DNA of 13,978 bases from CAYJPK01 sp964372035 (GTDB lineage Bacteria; Desulfobacterota; Desulfovibrionia; Desulfovibrionales; Desulfovibrionaceae): contig CAYJPK010000055.1 in the NCBI GenBank assembly GCA_964372035.1, positions 1-13,978 on the forward strand, in the 5' to 3' direction. Under the pieces are notes generated by a model, which made no database searches, was not told where the DNA came from, and saw nothing but the letters and a program-made list of their open reading frames with translations. The number at the start of each line of letters is the position of its first letter. Positions within the stretch are counted from its first letter, which is position 1. Positions 7,266 through 13,978 of this stretch are shown piece by piece. A program made the translations under genes and the position numbers.

Positions 7266-8648
7266 TTATCTTGACATGTCGTTATATTCGTCCATATTGA
7301 GCTGCCCTAACTGCTTATCAACCATCAAGGCATTTGTTAGAGCTCCTGTAACGTTTAATAAAGTTCTAGCCATATCAATAATTGGGTCAATAGCTAAAAT
7401 TGGGCTAATAGCTGGGAAATAAGCCGCAAGTCCCATACCTGAAAGTGAAACAGATGCTGCCATTGTTGCAGTTCCAGGAATACCTGCAATACCAAGTGAA
7501 CCAAGGCTAACAACAATAAGTGTCATAATAATAAAGGTAACATCAATAGGCATGCCGTTCATGTTTGCTACGAATACTAATAATAATGCAGGGAAGAAGC
7601 CAGCACAACCTTGCATACCAGCAGTTGTTCCAAAGCCAGCAACAAAGCTTGCAGTGCCGTCATTAACACCAAGTCTTCTTGTTAATGTTTCAATAGTTAA
7701 CGGCAATGTACCTACGCTTGAACGTGAAGTAAACGCCATAACCATAACAGGAATTGATTTTTTAACATAAGCCATTGGATTAATGCCAAATACTAAAAGA
7801 GCAACCATTTGTACGACAAATGTTATAACAGCAGCAATATAAAGAGCAATGATAAATAATCCAACTTCTAAAATACTACCCATACCTCTTTGAGCAATTG
7901 TATTTGCAAGCAATGCAATAACAGCATAAGGCATATATTTAATGATTAACATTGCAACGCTCATAATGATTTTATGCAATGCATTAATAATATCAAAGAA
8001 TGGTTTAACAACGTCCATATATTTTTTTGCCATACGTTTAGCACAAGTAGCAAAAATAGCAGCCATGATAACTAAGGCAATAATGTTTGTGCTAAGCATT
8101 GCCTGCGCTGGATTAGCAGGTAATAAACCTCTTAAGGTGTCAACGATATTCTTAACCTCTTTCATCTTCGCAGTACCGCCTTCAATTGCCATACCGCTAC
8201 CAAGATCAAAGAACATACCAACACAAAGACCAATAACAACTGAAATCATAACCATGAGCATTGTTGTAATAATTGTTCTACTTGTTAATTTACCAAGGTT
8301 AGCGTTATCGTCCATATTAATAATAACGTGAACGATAGAAACCATAACAAGTGGCACAACTAACATCTTAATCATGTCAACAAAGCCATTACCAAATAAA
8401 CTATACCACTTTGTTGTTTCTGCAACAAACTGAATACTCATTGGATTGTCAGAGAATCCTGATACTGCTTGAATGATAAAGCCTAAAAGAACACCGCCGC
8501 CAGTACCAATAAGCATACGGCTAGCAAAACTAACTTTTTTCTTTTCAAGTTGTTTCATTAAGTAAAAAGCTACAAATAAAACTGCAATTAAACCGATTGT
8601 TGTAAAGTTACTAATCATTAGGAACTTTGTAAAAAAAACTGAATCCAT
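7266..8648 (-). CDS. tcyP: L-cystine symporter, TcyP family
   Basis: Inner-membrane symporter of the dicarboxylate/amino acid:cation (DAACS) family, matching the TcyP branch that carries L-cystine. The 460-residue length agrees with Bacillus TcyP. Branch-specific segments are evident: AFTSRSSVGTLP at 305-316 (hairpin loop 1 serine-rich motif), GCAGFFPALL at 347-356, GIAGIPGTATMAA at 386-398 (hairpin loop 2 region), and DPIIDMARTLLNVTG at 421-435 with the coupling-site helix. Many hydrophobic segments run throughout, the first at about 14-32, without a cleavable signal. AGGGAGT lies six bases before the ATG; a second Met at residue 11 has no comparable site. It heads a probable three-gene transcript with the reductase and cysteine desulfidase genes, which strengthens the cystine assignment over a dicarboxylate or glutamate substrate. 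Confidence 0.9.
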   Translation of the reverse strand: MDSVFFTKFLMISNFTTIGLIAVLFVAFYLMKQLEKKKVSFASRMLIGTGGGVLLGFIIQAVSGFSDNPMSIQFVAETTKWYSLFGNGFVDMIKMLVVPLVMVSIVHVIINMDDNANLGKLTSRTIITTMLMVMISVVIGLCVGMFFDLGSGMAIEGGTAKMKEVKNIVDTLRGLLPANPAQAMLSTNIIALVIMAAIFATCAKRMAKKYMDVVKPFFDIINALHKIIMSVAMLIIKYMPYAVIALLANTIAQRGMGSILEVGLFIIALYIAAVITFVVQMVALLVFGINPMAYVKKSIPVMVMAFTSRSSVGTLPLTIETLTRRLGVNDGTASFVAGFGTTAGMQGCAGFFPALLLVFVANMNGMPIDVTFIIMTLIVVSLGSLGIAGIPGTATMAASVSLSGMGLAAYFPAISPILAIDPIIDMARTLLNVTGALTNALMVDKQLGQLNMDEYNDMSR

Positions 8649-8779
8649 AAATTACTCCCTTAAAGTAATGTTTACCATGAAGACTGACTACGCTTCAATG
8701 ATTTTTATTTTAAAATAATACTCTTACTAAAATAAGCTAGAGCATATTATTTTAATTTAATATTTATACATCACCCTTT

Positions 8780-8807
8780 ATATTAGCACAGTTACAGGAT
8801 TGAGCAA
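8780..8807 (-). promoter_or_regulatory. Candidate promoter for the tcyP operon
   Basis: On the minus strand TTGCTC (8807-8802) and TAATAT (8785-8780) are 16 bases apart. The sequence TGC directly precedes the -10, giving an extended -10 element that would compensate for the weak -35. Predicted transcription starts near 8772. Assigned by eye in AT-rich DNA. Confidence 0.35.
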
Positions 8808-9021
8808 TATGTAGACCAAATACTAAAAGGTAATAGTTCTATGCCAGAAAAAGTGATTTTCACCATTTTGTATATATTTAAGCGTGCAATTGTACAAAAA
8901 TGTAGTTTTTTTTATTAAATGAAATTTTAAGTTGTTTTTACTTTTATATAAAATATTAGATGGTTAACGGCATTGTAATTTTTTACATGATTGTTGGAGT
9001 TAACTTATTTAGAGGGCAAAA

Positions 9022-9045
9022 AAAGTTTTAGTTTAAAAAAACTTT
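9022..9045 (-). terminator. Possible weak intrinsic terminator downstream of mnmG
   Basis: An 8-bp stem (9022-9029 with 9038-9045) around an 8-base loop is followed on the minus strand by further U residues. The stem contains a single G-C pair, so it would be a weak terminator and could be a chance structure in such AT-rich DNA. Confidence 0.3.
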
Positions 9046-9094
9046 CATAGGGTGATTAAATATTTTTATTAATGTTCTTAGTTTTTAACAAAGT

Positions 9095-9152
9095 AATACT
9101 GCAAAAAAAACATATGATTTATACTATAGGATATATGTTATTTTGCAGTATT
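9095..9152 (-). repeat. Long imperfect hairpin just after mnmG
   Basis: Outer arms 9095-9106 and 9141-9152 pair perfectly over 12 bp (AATACTGCAAAA and its complement). After a small 2x1 internal loop, 9109-9115 pairs with 9133-9139 over 7 bp, leaving a 17-base loop. In the mnmG transcript it begins 10 bases after the stop codon. It lacks a U-tract, so it may protect the mRNA 3' end, be a degenerate terminator, or be a remnant of a small repeat. Confidence 0.55.
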
Positions 9153-9162
9153 TAAATGTTAC

Positions 9163-11055
9163 TTAAAAAGACTTTGATTTTCTTAAATGAACCTCAAGGC
9201 AATTAATCGCCGCAGGAGTAACGCCTGAAATTCTACTTGCTTGACCGATGGTTAGAGGCTTTACTTTTAGCAGTTTTTCAACTATTTCACGGGAAAGACC
9301 GCTAACTTGCGTATAATCTATATCCTCTGGTAGGTTTAAATTTTCATAGCGAGCAGTTCTTGCAATATGTTGAGCTTGGCGCATTAAGTAGCCTTCATAC
9401 TTAATGTTTGTTTCAACCTCTGAAGCAACATCACTATTAATTCCACTAGGTAGATCATACTTAGAGTTTTTAGCGCAAGTACTTAGTATTAAATCTAAAT
9501 TAACGTGAGGACGCTTTAACAATTCAGCAAAGTTTAAGCTTCTGTCGATGCTTGGGTTACCAAGTTCCATCAATTTATTATTGATTTCATGGTAAGTGTC
9601 ACTATGCATTTGTAACTTATTATTTTTAAGCCAATCTGTCAGAGCTTCAATATTATACTTTTTATCTTTGAACTTTTGCCACTGGGCATCTTTTACTAAG
9701 CCAAGTTTATAGGCTTTTTCTGTTAAGCGCATATCAGCATTTGATTCACGAAGCAAAAGGCGATGCTCTGCTCTTGATGTAAACATTCTATATGGCTCAT
9801 TTGTTCCTTTCGTAACTAAATCATCAACTAAAACTGAAATATATGATTCATCTCGTTTTGGAAGCCACGGTTCAAGCCCACCAAGTTTACAAGCAATGTT
9901 TATGCCAGCCCAAAGTCCTTGCCCTGCTGCTTCTTCATAGCCTGAAGTTCCATTAATTTGCCCTGCAAACCAAAGACCCTCAATTTTTTTGCTTTCAAAG
10001 CTAGGTTTTAATTGAATAGGGTTAACAAAGTCATACTCAATAGCATAACCAGGGCGAACAATACGCACATTTTCTAAGCCAGGAATAGTTTTAAGTAAGG
10101 CTTCTTGAATATCAAGAGGTAAGCTAGTAGACACACCGTTTGTATACCATTCTCCGCTATTTAACCCTTCTGGCTCAAGAAAAACATGGTGCCTTTCTCT
10201 TTCAGGAAAACGGAAAATCTTATCTTCAATTGAAGGGCAGTATCTTGCTCCAGTACCTTTGATAACGCCTGCAAAAAGAGGTGAACGCTCTAAGCCACCT
10301 TGAATAATTTCATGTGTTTTTGTGTTTGTCCAACTAATGTAACAGGACACTTGCTTTAGTACTGGCTTATCTTGCCAAAAGCTAAAGCGTGGAGTTGGCG
10401 TATCTCCAGGTTGCTCTTCTAGGTTACTAAAATCTATACTAGAACCATCTAGTCTTGGTGTTGTACCTGTTTTTAATCGACCAAGCTCAAAGCCAAGTTT
10501 TTGTAAGTTTTCTGATAAACCAAGGCTAGGAGTATCACCAAAACGACCACCTGCAATTTGTGTTAAGCCAATATGCATTACTCCATTTAAAAATGTACCA
10601 GTAGTTAATAGGACATCAGAGGCTTTTATCTCTTTGCCAAGCATGGTTCTAACGCCAGTTACAATGTTGTTTTCTACTAATATTTCTGTTACATTATCTT
10701 GCCAAATATCAAGATTTTTTTGCTCAAACATTGAGTTTTGCACAGCTTTTTTATACTCATCTCTATCCATTTGAGCACGAGTTGCACGAACAGCTGGTCC
10801 TTTGCCTGTATTTAAAATTCTAAATTGAATACCGCCTTCATCAGACCAACCACCCATCATTCCGCCAAGAGCGTCGATTTCACGAACAATATGCCCTTTA
10901 GCAAGTCCACCAATCGCTGGATTACAGGATAAATATCCAATTCTATCAACATTTGAACTAATCAAGAGAACTTTAATGCCAAGCTTTGCAAGTGCCATAC
11001 TTGCCTCACAGCCTGCGTGACCACCGCCAACAACTATACAATCATAATTTATCAT
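9163..11055 (-). CDS. mnmG: tRNA uridine-5-carboxymethylaminomethyl modification enzyme MnmG (GidA)
   Basis: FAD- and NADH-dependent enzyme that, with the GTPase MnmE and methylene-tetrahydrofolate, installs the cmnm5 group on wobble uridine 34 of certain tRNAs in the cytoplasm. The 630-residue length equals the family norm. Visible features are the dinucleotide motif GGGHAG at 10-15, conserved Cys44 (LSCNPAIGG) and Cys273 (GARYCPSIED), corresponding to the two functional cysteines of the E. coli enzyme, WFAGQINGTSGYEEAAGQG around 363-381, and the C-terminal helical MnmE/tRNA-binding domain ending with GQASRISGVTPAAI. It starts three bases after the stop of the double-Gate gene, with only a weak AGG eight bases upstream, so translational coupling is likely. 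mnmE and rsmG, frequent neighbours elsewhere, are not beside it here. Confidence 0.97.
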   Translation of the reverse strand: MINYDCIVVGGGHAGCEASMALAKLGIKVLLISSNVDRIGYLSCNPAIGGLAKGHIVREIDALGGMMGGWSDEGGIQFRILNTGKGPAVRATRAQMDRDEYKKAVQNSMFEQKNLDIWQDNVTEILVENNIVTGVRTMLGKEIKASDVLLTTGTFLNGVMHIGLTQIAGGRFGDTPSLGLSENLQKLGFELGRLKTGTTPRLDGSSIDFSNLEEQPGDTPTPRFSFWQDKPVLKQVSCYISWTNTKTHEIIQGGLERSPLFAGVIKGTGARYCPSIEDKIFRFPERERHHVFLEPEGLNSGEWYTNGVSTSLPLDIQEALLKTIPGLENVRIVRPGYAIEYDFVNPIQLKPSFESKKIEGLWFAGQINGTSGYEEAAGQGLWAGINIACKLGGLEPWLPKRDESYISVLVDDLVTKGTNEPYRMFTSRAEHRLLLRESNADMRLTEKAYKLGLVKDAQWQKFKDKKYNIEALTDWLKNNKLQMHSDTYHEINNKLMELGNPSIDRSLNFAELLKRPHVNLDLILSTCAKNSKYDLPSGINSDVASEVETNIKYEGYLMRQAQHIARTARYENLNLPEDIDYTQVSGLSREIVEKLLKVKPLTIGQASRISGVTPAAINCLEVHLRKSKSF

Positions 11056-11060
11056 AATTT
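11041..11060. repeat. Tandem 10-bp duplication across the mnmG start
   Basis: ATCATAATTT occurs twice in direct succession. The repeat spans the end of the upstream gene's stop codon, the 3-base spacer and the first five mnmG codons. It duplicates the start region, so a second ATG lies 10 bases downstream in another frame. Confidence 0.8.
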
Positions 11061-12006
11061 AAGCCTGTACCGCTTCTTCTTTATAAACATATTTTCTGTG
11101 GATTCTACCAATAATTGTACTAAAGAATATAGCAACAATAGTTCGCACAACAAGCACAACAGTCCAGTGCCCACCAATTAACATAAGTAAAGCTGTATCT
11201 TCAATAATAGCATGTGCAAAGCCAACTAAGGTGATTGCACCAAAAATATCTTTTTTAGCTAAAGTTCCATTGCTAGATGACTTAATGATTAAGCCACTAC
11301 CGTAAATAAGCCCAAGGCTCATGCCAACTAAAATAGTTGTGCTAGCACTAGCTGATAAACCTAGCAATCTTAAAAGTGGTTTTAAGAGTAAGCCCAGATA
11401 ATATGTTACATTAAAATGATCTAGTAAAAGTTGAAGTATGAGAAGAGCATATAAAATTATAAAAATAAAAAAGAAATTTTTAATTTCACTTAATATCCAA
11501 GCAGTCAAGCTTGGGTCTGCACTAGCTTCAAAAATAATTGTTGCGGGCTCGCTTAATAGATTTGTAGCATCTAAAACTAGATGTAAACCAATGCCTGCAA
11601 TAACAGCAAGAAGGACACGCAAACTAACTTGCCAAACAAATGACACACCGCATTGTTGCGCAATTCTACCCTCAACAGGCAAACTGTGAGCATATAATGC
11701 AATTAAAGCAAAAACGGAAGCTTGAGCTGTTGTTAATGGGTCAAGTGTTGGGACAATTGTTGCAAAAACAATCAAGCCAGAATAAAGGTTAACCATCATT
11801 GCGGCTGCCCAAGCCAAGCCTAGTTCACTAGGTAAGCCCATAAGCCCCATAAGTGGTTCAAGTGGCATTGCAACATATTTTATTAAATCAAATTCAAATA
11901 AAATTTTAACTACAATAAGAATAGGTAACATTACTTTATATAAGTTTAAAATAATCTTAACACTATCAAAAAATGATTTTTTAAGAGCTTGTGCTACTGC
12001 TGACAT
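11059..12006 (-). CDS. Double Gate-domain (nucleoside recognition) membrane protein
   Basis: Polytopic inner-membrane protein of 315 residues with two Gate (nucleoside_recog) units: one at about residues 16-125 and a second at about 180-300, joined by a more polar stretch near 150-170. Each contains the typical small-residue-rich helices, for example LAWAAAMMVNLYSG at about 64-77 and GLIYGSGLIIK at about 233-243. In other bacteria such units occur as separate proteins (SpmA/SpmB, YjiG/YjiH); here they are fused. Substrates are not established for this group, so transport of a nucleoside or another solute is only a possibility. AGGA lies seven bases before the ATG. It is the first gene of a likely two-gene transcript with mnmG, three bases apart. 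There is no signal peptide beyond the first membrane helix. Confidence 0.75.
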   Translation of the reverse strand: MSAVAQALKKSFFDSVKIILNLYKVMLPILIVVKILFEFDLIKYVAMPLEPLMGLMGLPSELGLAWAAAMMVNLYSGLIVFATIVPTLDPLTTAQASVFALIALYAHSLPVEGRIAQQCGVSFVWQVSLRVLLAVIAGIGLHLVLDATNLLSEPATIIFEASADPSLTAWILSEIKNFFFIFIILYALLILQLLLDHFNVTYYLGLLLKPLLRLLGLSASASTTILVGMSLGLIYGSGLIIKSSSNGTLAKKDIFGAITLVGFAHAIIEDTALLMLIGGHWTVVLVVRTIVAIFFSTIIGRIHRKYVYKEEAVQA

Positions 12007-12030
12007 AGTTTTTTCCTAATTAAAAAGCAA

Positions 12031-12058
12031 ATAATATTGTGAGAACACTTTATATGAA
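12031..12058 (-). promoter_or_regulatory. Candidate promoter for the Gate protein-mnmG operon
   Basis: On the minus strand TTCATA (12058-12053) and TATTAT (12036-12031) are 16 bases apart, the -10 matching consensus at five of six positions. The spacer holds the near-palindrome GTGTTCTCAC. It lies just after the terminator of the upstream operon, where a new promoter is expected. Confidence 0.35.
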
Positions 12059-12082
12059 GTTAAAATTAATCTCAATGAAAAA

Positions 12083-12118
12083 ATTAAAGCCACTTTGATT
12101 GATGTAAGTGGCTTTAAT
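12083..12118 (-). terminator. Intrinsic terminator of the M23-GlcG operon
   Basis: Perfect 13-bp stem (12083-12095 with 12106-12118, core AAGCCACTT) around a 10-base loop, followed on the minus strand by a run of U residues. It lies about 30 bases after the GlcG-like gene. The opposite strand has only an A/T-mixed tail, so termination is directed leftwards. Confidence 0.85.
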
Positions 12119-12146
12119 ATAAAATAAAAAAAATGTTAAACTTATG

Positions 12147-12569
12147 TTAATTTAATTTTGCCTCTATTTCAGCTACAATTTTTGCAACTACAGCGTGATC
12201 TTCGTCCATGTGCCTACCACTTGTAGCAATTGCACCTACAATTTTACTATTAACTTTAACAGGAATTCCGCCAGGAATTGGGCAATATTTTTCATCACTA
12301 AGCCATGCATATTCAAAGCCTGTTTCTTTAAATGATTCTCTAAATTCTTTAGTTGATTGTTCACGTTCAACGCAAGTATAAGCTTTGTTTGTGGCAATGC
12401 GTATTGTTCTATCATGCACATTTTGCATACGGTATAAAGCAATTAATACACCAGCTCTATTTACTGCTGTAATGCATAAAGGTGCTCCACCATCTTGCTT
12501 AACAATCTCATAATGCTTGTCTAAAATTTCTTTAATATCATCAAATTCAAGGCTAAGTATCATCTGCAT
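12147..12569 (-). CDS. GlcG/HbpS-family small protein
   Basis: A 140-residue single-domain protein of the GlcG/HbpS family. Signatures seen are AVNRAGVLIALYRM at 35-48 (usual form D..G.....R), NKAYT at 61-65, CPIPGGIPV at 96-104, and VGAIATSGR at 111-119. No signal peptide is present, so it should be cytoplasmic, unlike secreted heme-binding HbpS of Streptomyces. Family members are also found beside glycolate oxidase, propanediol and corrinoid genes, but none of these is near; the neighbour upstream is an M23 peptidase only 26 bases away. The first ATG is preferred because GGAAG lies six bases before it; a second Met follows two codons later. Its biochemical role is unknown here; heme or cofactor binding is a guess from the family. 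Confidence 0.85.
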   Translation of the reverse strand: MQMILSLEFDDIKEILDKHYEIVKQDGGAPLCITAVNRAGVLIALYRMQNVHDRTIRIATNKAYTCVEREQSTKEFRESFKETGFEYAWLSDEKYCPIPGGIPVKVNSKIVGAIATSGRHMDEDHAVVAKIVAEIEAKLN

Positions 12570-12595
12570 AATAAGCTTCCTTTAAAATTATAAGT

Positions 12596-13897
12596 TTATT
12601 TTAATCTGTTTGTGATGTTGTTCCTAATCCAGTTTTTATCATACCAGTCAAGCGGTTGTGATTCAACCCCATGAACTAAAACACCAAAGTGTAAATGGTC
12701 TCCACCCGCTAAGCCTGTAACACCTGTTTTGCCAATAACATTTCCACGCTTTACAATATCGCCAACATTAACATGAATTTCGCTTAAGTGAGAGTATAAG
12801 CTCATAAGCCCAAGTCCGTGGTCAATTAAAACCATTAAACCAAAAATGCCTAAATCTTCAGCATAAACAATGGTTCCGTTATTTGCAGCTGGAATTTCAG
12901 CATGCTTGACAGAAGCTAAATCAATGCCCTTATGTGTTTGATTATCAATAACTTCACCATTATATTTATAGGTGCGTTTATCACCAAATGTCGCACGGTT
13001 AGCAGCTCGTGGCAAACGTGCAAATGTTCCTTCAGATAGAAGCGTTGGATCAGTTTTTTTGCCGAGTTCTAGAAGATAAGCTGTGTTATCAACTCTTATT
13101 TCACGGTTAACTCTTACATAACGCTCAAGGTGACTTGCAGCATCAGGTATATCATCAACAAAATCTGGCATTCTTGCATTTAAAAATCCATCACTAATAT
13201 TTAAAGTGTCTTCCTTAAATTTGCGGTCAATACCCTGAATTCCTGAGTTTGCCTTTGCCACATTCCCTGCTAAGTCAACAACTATTATTTCAGGTCTGAC
13301 TTGGCTTGGTTCAAGCTCAACCTTGTATGGGAATAAAGCATGATATTCGCCGTCTGACTGTTTAAATGCTGGATATAGATCATTATTTACTTTAATATAA
13401 GCTCGTTCCAATTCTTTATTTGCACTAAAGCTAATAGCACCAATGCTACCACGCCTTACAGTTGCACCAGCTCCACTTAATAATTTAACACGTGGTGCAA
13501 CTGAATCAAGCTTAAGTTTAAAGCTTTTTTCAGAACTGTTTCCCATGCCAAAATATGCAAGTGAGGCATCTGTCGCAACTACATGAATTGTAATATCACC
13601 ATCTCGAAGTCCAGCATCTTTTAAGGTAAAAATTACTTCTTCGCTTGCAATTTTTTCAGGAAAACTTTTTGACATAATTTCAATATTTTGTTCTCCACGA
13701 ATTGCATAGACCTTTACTGATTTAATACCGCTGACATCTGATAAATTTAAGTTGATATTGCTAGTTTTACTAATAAAATTAGATTTGTTTAGTAGCGTAA
13801 TTTCAGGTGCTTGCATGTCATTAAAAAAGACATAAGCCACCCCACCTAGAGCAAAGAATATTATTAAAATTAGTAGTGATTTAAACCATGATTTCAT
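12596..13897 (-). CDS. Membrane-anchored M23-family metallopeptidase (LytM-type)
   Basis: Predicted peptidoglycan endopeptidase or divisome/envelope regulator of 433 residues. A short cytoplasmic start is followed by one membrane helix at about 7-25 without a clear cleavage site, so it is probably anchored with the rest in the periplasm. Residues about 30-230 look like beta-rich, Ig-like repeats (PEITLLN..., then APRVKLLSG...), and the LytM domain occupies about 310-420. All zinc and catalytic residues are present: His322 and Asp326 in HKGIDLA, His370 in YSHLS, and His401/His403 in HLHFG, so it should be an active enzyme and not an EnvC/NlpD-like activator. AGGTGA lies three bases ahead of ATG. 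It is co-oriented with, and 26 bases upstream of, the GlcG-like gene. Confidence 0.92.
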   Translation of the reverse strand: MKSWFKSLLILIIFFALGGVAYVFFNDMQAPEITLLNKSNFISKTSNINLNLSDVSGIKSVKVYAIRGEQNIEIMSKSFPEKIASEEVIFTLKDAGLRDGDITIHVVATDASLAYFGMGNSSEKSFKLKLDSVAPRVKLLSGAGATVRRGSIGAISFSANKELERAYIKVNNDLYPAFKQSDGEYHALFPYKVELEPSQVRPEIIVVDLAGNVAKANSGIQGIDRKFKEDTLNISDGFLNARMPDFVDDIPDAASHLERYVRVNREIRVDNTAYLLELGKKTDPTLLSEGTFARLPRAANRATFGDKRTYKYNGEVIDNQTHKGIDLASVKHAEIPAANNGTIVYAEDLGIFGLMVLIDHGLGLMSLYSHLSEIHVNVGDIVKRGNVIGKTGVTGLAGGDHLHFGVLVHGVESQPLDWYDKNWIRNNITNRLK

Positions 13898-13924
13898 ATT
13901 TCACCTATATTACCTATTTATTGT

Positions 13925-13971
13925 TTAGAGTTTCTCTAATCTTTTTATAATATTTTTCTAGAAAATGCAAA
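13925..13971 (-). promoter_or_regulatory. Candidate promoter and leader hairpin for the M23 peptidase gene
   Basis: On the minus strand TTTGCA (13971-13966) and TATAAA (13949-13944) are 16 bases apart. Just downstream is a perfect 6-bp hairpin with a 3-base loop (13925-13939, TTAGAG and its complement) at about the transcription start. Read on the plus strand the hairpin is followed by a T-rich stretch and could instead be a weak terminator for a gene entering from the right. Both readings are weak. Confidence 0.25.
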
Positions 13972-13978
13972 TCATGTT

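Larger units (their letters stand above)
8649..9162. other. 514-base spacer between mnmG and tcyP
   Basis: Very AT-rich and without a convincing gene on either strand. Reading in the direction of the flanking genes (minus strand), it holds a large imperfect hairpin right after mnmG, an AT-only hairpin with a U-tract, a short hairpin at 8852-8864 (5-bp stem, loop AAA) followed by four U, and then the likely tcyP promoter. The roughly 125-base leader before tcyP contains a weak hairpin around 8679-8696. No riboswitch class was recognised. Confidence 0.6.

Noticed and set aside
7552..8331. Plus-strand frames opposite the cystine symporter gene
   Set aside because: Antisense shadows; their apparent hydrophobicity mirrors the codons of the real membrane protein.
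8649..8772. Riboswitch or T-box in the tcyP leader
   Set aside because: Only a weak, bulged hairpin near 8679-8696 was seen; no T-box core sequence or known aptamer pattern and no adjacent terminator.
12236..12442. 68-codon minus-strand frame within the GlcG-like gene
   Set aside because: Alternative frame of a recognisable GlcG/HbpS protein, with no ribosome site.

Overview
The window comes from an AT-rich bacterium (about one third G+C by eye, not counted). Its protein types (the short isocitrate dehydrogenase, class II fructose bisphosphatase, M23 peptidase with a divergent N-terminal region, fused double-Gate membrane protein) read most like a low-GC member of the Desulfovibrionaceae, such as a Lawsonia-like lineage. 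That is an impression from remembered family sequences, not a search result. A run of exactly 100 N at 4424-4523 is a scaffold join, so linkage of the left and right parts is an assembly inference.

Left part, central carbon metabolism: a partial isocitrate dehydrogenase gene (icd) points left. Divergent from it are glpX, a small predicted exported protein of unknown function whose start overlaps the glpX stop, and a phosphoglucomutase (pgm). The icd and glpX promoters appear to share one -35 region. The dehydrogenase has lost the residues that hold the NADP 2'-phosphate in the E. coli enzyme, so NAD is the more likely cofactor. GlpX and Pgm together fit gluconeogenesis feeding glucose 1-phosphate for polysaccharide or envelope precursors.

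Middle part, sulfur amino acid catabolism, all on the minus strand: a TcyP-type cystine symporter, a CoA-disulfide-reductase-like flavoprotein and an L-cysteine desulfidase (CyuA family). Read together they suggest cystine uptake, disulfide or persulfide reduction, and breakdown of cysteine to pyruvate, ammonia and sulfide. A long inverted repeat sits between the last two genes. A 514-base spacer with the likely promoter and several hairpins separates this cassette from mnmG.

Right part, also minus strand: a double-Gate membrane protein gene 3 bases ahead of mnmG (tRNA wobble-uridine modification), and upstream of these a pair encoding a membrane-anchored M23 endopeptidase and a small GlcG/HbpS-family protein, closed by a convincing intrinsic terminator.

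I found no mobile element, CRISPR array, tRNA, rRNA, phage gene or defence system. The most interesting feature is the three-gene cystine/cysteine cassette; the rest is mainly ordinary housekeeping with a few regulatory oddities.
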